A stretch of DNA of 64,000 nt from Luzula sylvatica (lineage: Eukaryota; Streptophyta; Magnoliopsida; Poales; Juncaceae): positions 16,706,992-16,770,991 of the forward strand of contig OX326958.1 of NCBI GenBank assembly GCA_946800325.1. Direction: 5' to 3'. Both the position numbers and the translations under genes were made by a program. Below, in pieces: positions 59,681 to 64,000 of the stretch. Every line of letters starts with the position of its first letter. Position 1 is the stretch's first letter. The notes below the pieces were generated by a model, which saw only the letters and a list, made by a program, of their open reading frames with translations, did not search any database and was not told where the DNA came from.

Positions 59681-61192
59681 GTAGTTGTCTCTACTTATGG
59701 GTACAAAAAAGTCAATCAAAAACCAAACTTCAGTGAATATAATGGGATCAGAAAAGTACCTTTCTAAGGTAGTGGAATAGCCCAATTTCTACAATTTCAG
59801 TGCTGGATTCAACCGCCAAAGCTGTAATATAGATGATATCAAAAGCTTCAATCAATTTGAGTGATATTTTTCAGCATAAGAAAAACCAAAAAAGACAATT
59901 TCGCCAAAAATAAACGATTCTAAAGTTACCTTAATTTAAGAGAAAAAACTTTTAAGATCGATTAATTCTTCAAAAGTGGACGAGAGGCAGTTAATTTCTG
60001 AAGAGAGAGGGGGAGAAGGACTTGAGAGGGAAGCCCTCAATTTCTTAAAAAAGAAAATGAAGAAGTGGGCGGTTCCAAGAAAAGGAGGGACATGTGAAGG
60101 GAATTTTTTAGAAAGAACCCTTAGTTTTACTCAATTCGTCAATAATTAATTTCAACAAAAATAATTTTCTATACTAACAAATATCATTATACATATTTAT
60201 AAGTAATTTAGAAAATATACAAGGTATAAAGAAAAGTCTGGCCCATCAGACTTTGCGGAATTTGAGTTGAACTGGAATATATGGGTCTACTTCCTACTTA
60301 TCTAACATTCAAACTATAATAATGGATTTTTTTTATCAAACATTTATCATATTTTAAAAAAATATCAAAATTATTATTTCAAACAAACAAAATACTCAAT
60401 TTTCCAATTTTTCTCAAAAACAATAATTCCACAATTGAAGACTACACAAGAATATTTTTATTTATTCAAAATATTCACAAAATGAAAAAATTAGGTCAAA
60501 CGTTTTCAAAAAATTGCAAAAGTAATATCTGCAAAATATTTAATTTTGATATTGTCCTGAAAAACTTCGTAATCGAAAACTACCAAAGACGAATATTTAT
60601 TTTCTCCTAAAATTCTTCAAAAAATACAAAAATGATGTCTAATTAACACCTTAAAATACTCTCTCTTTCTCTCTAAATAAGTACATGTCCATATACACTA
60701 CCGAAATTTCAAGGTATTCTTTTGCGAATATCAGGTCTAGATGATTTTTGTGATTTTGGATTTCGAGTTTCTATAAAGGAGATTAGTCGACGCTTAATTT
60801 TGGATAATTCATAGCGATTGATTTGGTGCTATTGTTGGATACTTTTCATGTATCACACATGAGGCTGCGAAACATGCATTGATCATCCAAAACTTAAAAT
60901 ATCGTTTCGACGTTTACGTGTACTAAATGAGGGTTATCGGGATATACCTCACTGAATCAACAGTGTATGAAAGGTTGAAGAAATAACCTTCCGTCTTGAT
61001 CTTCTTCCCCGATCGAATGACTATTCTAAATCATTTCCCCCCCTCACTTGCAAACCTTCCATTGATCAGTTAGTCTCCTAACTCGGACACGTCTACACCG
61101 TGATTTTGTCTTCTCAAAAGTTTGTTTGATTGTGGAAACCATCTCAAGTTTTCTCTCTTCTCTAAACAAGTTTTTTGGTGTAGAATGACTAG

Positions 61193-61194
<2 letters not shown>
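59681..61194. repeat. Block P copy 4 with extension
   Basis: Nearly identical to 27750-28900 (DC1-D1 promoter and upstream), then to 55885-56227. It sits upstream of DC1-D2's own leader and carries no coding exon, so it is a second promoter-like copy. Confidence 0.75.
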
Positions 61195-61590
<396 letters not shown>

Positions 61591-63115
61591 GAGATTTCAT
61601 GAAAATACACTTTCTCAAACTTGAAACTGTCTGCAACTATTCACTAATCCTTAAAAACTATTGTTCAAACAGAAAATAGATCTCCACGAAAGTTGGACAT
61701 ACTCTATTATCTATTATGTATTGGGTTTACAAGATAGTGTGAAGAGCAAAATATAATTGGGTTTTAGATTTCACAACAAAATTACGGTCTGTATAATGAG
61801 ATTACTATCTGAGTATAAAATATACATTTCTCCTCTATTTCATCATAGATTATTATCGGAACATGAAATTGATTGCTTGACTGAATATTTTCATGTTTTG
61901 CGGGCATGTATAAATTAGAAATTAATTGGTTGATTGTAAATTTGTCAAAACAACACTAGGAATATAAAAATTTCAAAATAATTATTTTGATATTTTCGAA
62001 ATTTCAAAATATTCTTCTTATACATGAACCGTACATTTAAAATATTAAAATATTTTTCCAAAACAACACTAGGAATATCTCTTTCAAAGGAAAAAACAGG
62101 AATAAAAAAACTACAAAACTATTTATTTTAAGAAAAAACATTCTCATAATATAGCTCCGTTGATAATATCACGTCATCTCTTAAGCATTTTGCCTAACAT
62201 CATTTTGTTAATGTAAATACGAAATGTAATTAGTGCATTACATGCTGATACTATTAACAAATGGTAATATGATTATTGCACAAAACATTGTATTCTGAAT
62301 CGAAATCTACAATAAATTTAGTCAATTTTATAACACAAATAGTATAAACGATGAAAATATTAATTCCATTTCCACCCAAAACGAGAAAGACGTGCCTCTT
62401 TAGTACAACGCAAAATAAAAATTCTCAACATAACACAAACGAAAGGAAACATATCTCTCATGTTGGTTTCGCACTGTACATCACATTACATTTTTCTTTT
62501 TTTCTTTGAATTAGATGCTACATACGAATGAAAATTTAGAAACAGCCACAACTAAATTTAGTCAGTTTAGTGAAAACCCGAGCCACTTTCGATAAGAATC
62601 CCGACGACCTTCTAGAAGGCACGTGCGTTTCTTCGATAATAACTAGATGCGCATTCCTAGACTGTCACTTCAAACCATTTTAAATCATCCGTCAAACCGA
62701 ATACAACACGCAATTGGTGCGGCGAGAGAATACAACAATATGTTTATTGTTGCGTAGACACAAACTGTACATGTTGTTTACATTCGTCGTGTGCTTGACT
62801 GCCTAACTTCATTGAAGTGAACTGCGGAAGACTCCTGCTCAGTAAATTAACTCTATCTTTCGATTATCCTCCAATATCCCATCACAAACTATACTGGTGG
62901 ACTTGGTGAAAAAAAATTAAGGATCATTCGATTGTCTTGACACTATAAATTATAAAAATGAAGCATGTTATAATATACGATATATCATGCTTAACCAATG
63001 CAGTAAAACATTTTTGACATGAATGAATCATTAAGTTGACATGACTAGCAATCTTTTCCTTTAAATAAATATTAAATGATGTAAATATTTATGTAATGCA
63101 TATTTTTTGACAGAT
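61591..63115. repeat. Block R copy 5, uninterrupted
   Basis: This is the longest copy here without insertions. It gives the empty sites for the copia element (ATCTACAATAAATTTAG at 62305) and for the hAT MITE at 17964 (62842-62857). It contains a chimeric DC1 scrap. Confidence 0.75.
62535..62838. pseudogene. Chimeric DC1 scrap, R copy 5
   Basis: Antisense DC1-B-type C-terminal sequence (62540-62640) joins at CTTCGATAATAACTAGATG to sense DC1-A-type domain 2 (62643-62838, NWCGERIQQYVYCCVDTNC). It ends at GAAGACTCCTGCTC. The sense part has stops (for example in CCATTTTAAATC). Confidence 0.8.
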
Positions 63116-64000
63116 ATTTTTGCATGTGAATTATTTGTATTTCAATTAAATTTGTATACTACATGAATGCAACTCAAATGTGATCCACTGACGGTCTTAA
63201 TTACAATTTGCAAGTCTTCTTGTGGGGGAACTAACATTCTGTTTATAAAATTTCATGAATTTAGGACAATGCGAGCTCATTAATGCCACAAATCGAGCAA
63301 CAAAAGAGCGTTGTTGAGAACCTTGCTTCAAATTAGAAGAAAGATGTACTCAAATGGAAGAAAATGAGAGTTGTGAGTCTTGTGACCTGGCAGAACAACA
63401 GGCAAAACCTTCATATATGATGATATTGAGAAGGAGTTGATCGAGCTTCGAAGAAAGGCTAGAGAATACTACGTGATATAATATCGAAGATATCGATTTG
63501 GAGAGTGCTATGATTGACCAATTTTCTTATCATGAACTCATTTTTTTTTTTTTAAATTCTAATATTTGTGAAATAATAATAATTTTGTAAGATTCTAGTG
63601 TATTTTTATCATTTAATTTTATTCAAAACATAAATTTTGTAGAATTAATTAATAAATAGCTAAAATTCTTAAAATAATTTTTTGAAAATGAATCCATAAT
63701 AAGAAAATTAGTCTATCATAACACTCTCCTTAATATATTTATATCAATGCATATTTTTATATTGTGCACAACTTATTGTAAAATTATTTTTATTTGGACA
63801 GTTTTTTGTTGAGTTATAACTTGTGATATATCCTATTATTTTTTTTGATGTAGGTTGTTCATTTCATTGTTTAATCATACTTTGTCGAATTAGGTTAACC
63901 TTTTCCTATTATTTTTATAAATCCTTGTGATATATACTTGTGATATATCCTATTATTTTTATATCAAACGTTCGAGTTTATTTTCATACTGTTTGCACTA
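63116..64000. repeat. Copy of the 22.03-22.92 kb block
   Basis: Collinear with 22025-22920, including the coding-like TFIYDDIEKELIELRRKAREY fragment (63250-63480) and a GGAGAGT MITE (63500-63729). It runs off the window end. Confidence 0.75.
63500..63729. mobile_element. MITE with GGAGAGT termini, second copy
   Basis: GGAGAGTGCTATGATTGA and, inverted, GGAGAGTGTTATGATAGA ends with TTTTCTTATYATG inner arms; it is the homologue of 22417-22650 carried in the duplicate block. Confidence 0.65.

Overview
This window is a repeat-rich stretch of a dicot-like plant nuclear genome. It is AT-rich (GC well under 40% by eye), has spliceosomal GT-AG introns, carries plant transposable elements of most orders, and contains a plant-type cluster of DC1 (divergent C1, Cys/His-rich zinc-binding) genes. 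There is no sign of operons, organellar gene order or prokaryotic genes.

Genes. Four DC1 genes look intact. DC1-C (11058-11945, minus, two exons) has a short C-terminal heptad repeat. DC1-B (23315-24075, minus, two exons) follows a CT/GA tract. DC1-D1 (26976-27680, minus) and DC1-D2 (58613-59320, minus) are paralogues, each with a leader intron ending just before the ATG. Two more DC1 copies are broken: DC1-A (3350-4064, plus, one frameshift) and DC1-B2 (5229-6034, minus, three indels, a stop and a lost splice acceptor). Short chimeric DC1 scraps recur at 17.8, 32.0, 40.1, 40.7 and 62.5 kb. Other gene remnants are exons of the actin-related protein ARP2 with one exon triplicated (25.4 and 57.2 kb), a decayed Ulp1/C48-like peptidase (0.1-0.8 kb) and unassigned coding-like scraps.

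Duplications. A segment at 25.5-28.9 kb (ARP2 exons, spacer, DC1-D gene, leader/promoter) is repeated in the same orientation at 57.2-60.9 kb. Block R (with the DC1 chimera) occurs about five times, near 16.3-18.9, 30.9-32.2, 33.1-34.2 plus 39.9-40.7, 56.4-56.7 and 61.7-63.1 kb. Block P (DC1-D leader/promoter) occurs about five times. Other repeat pairs are 15.5-16.2/41.15-41.9, 22.0-22.9/63.1-64.0 and 47.2-47.8 plus 50.1-51.0/51.7-53.0 kb. These paralogous copies act as empty sites that date and delimit the insertions.

Mobile elements with target-site duplications read from the sequence: a gag-only Ty1/copia element (34161-39937, TSD TCTAC); hAT-like elements with 8-bp TSDs at 12786, 16728, 17964, 43801, 46222 and probably 48186; a 1.3-kb foldback Mutator-like element (13034-14357, 9-bp TSD) nested in a hAT element; two poly(A)-tailed LINE-like retroposons (8365-9083 and 29571-30682); a tRNA-derived SINE (50476-50611); two Helitron-like insertions; a CACTA end; a second copia LTR; and a MITE inside a TA microsatellite.

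The observations most worth a second look are the contrast between near-identical flanks and diverged coding sequence in the DC1-D pair, the convergent DC1 chimera carried in four repeat copies, the array of about 25 MYB-core-like palindromes next to a TATA box in the copia LTR, and the ARP2 exon triplication. All identities are by eye; no search or computation was run.
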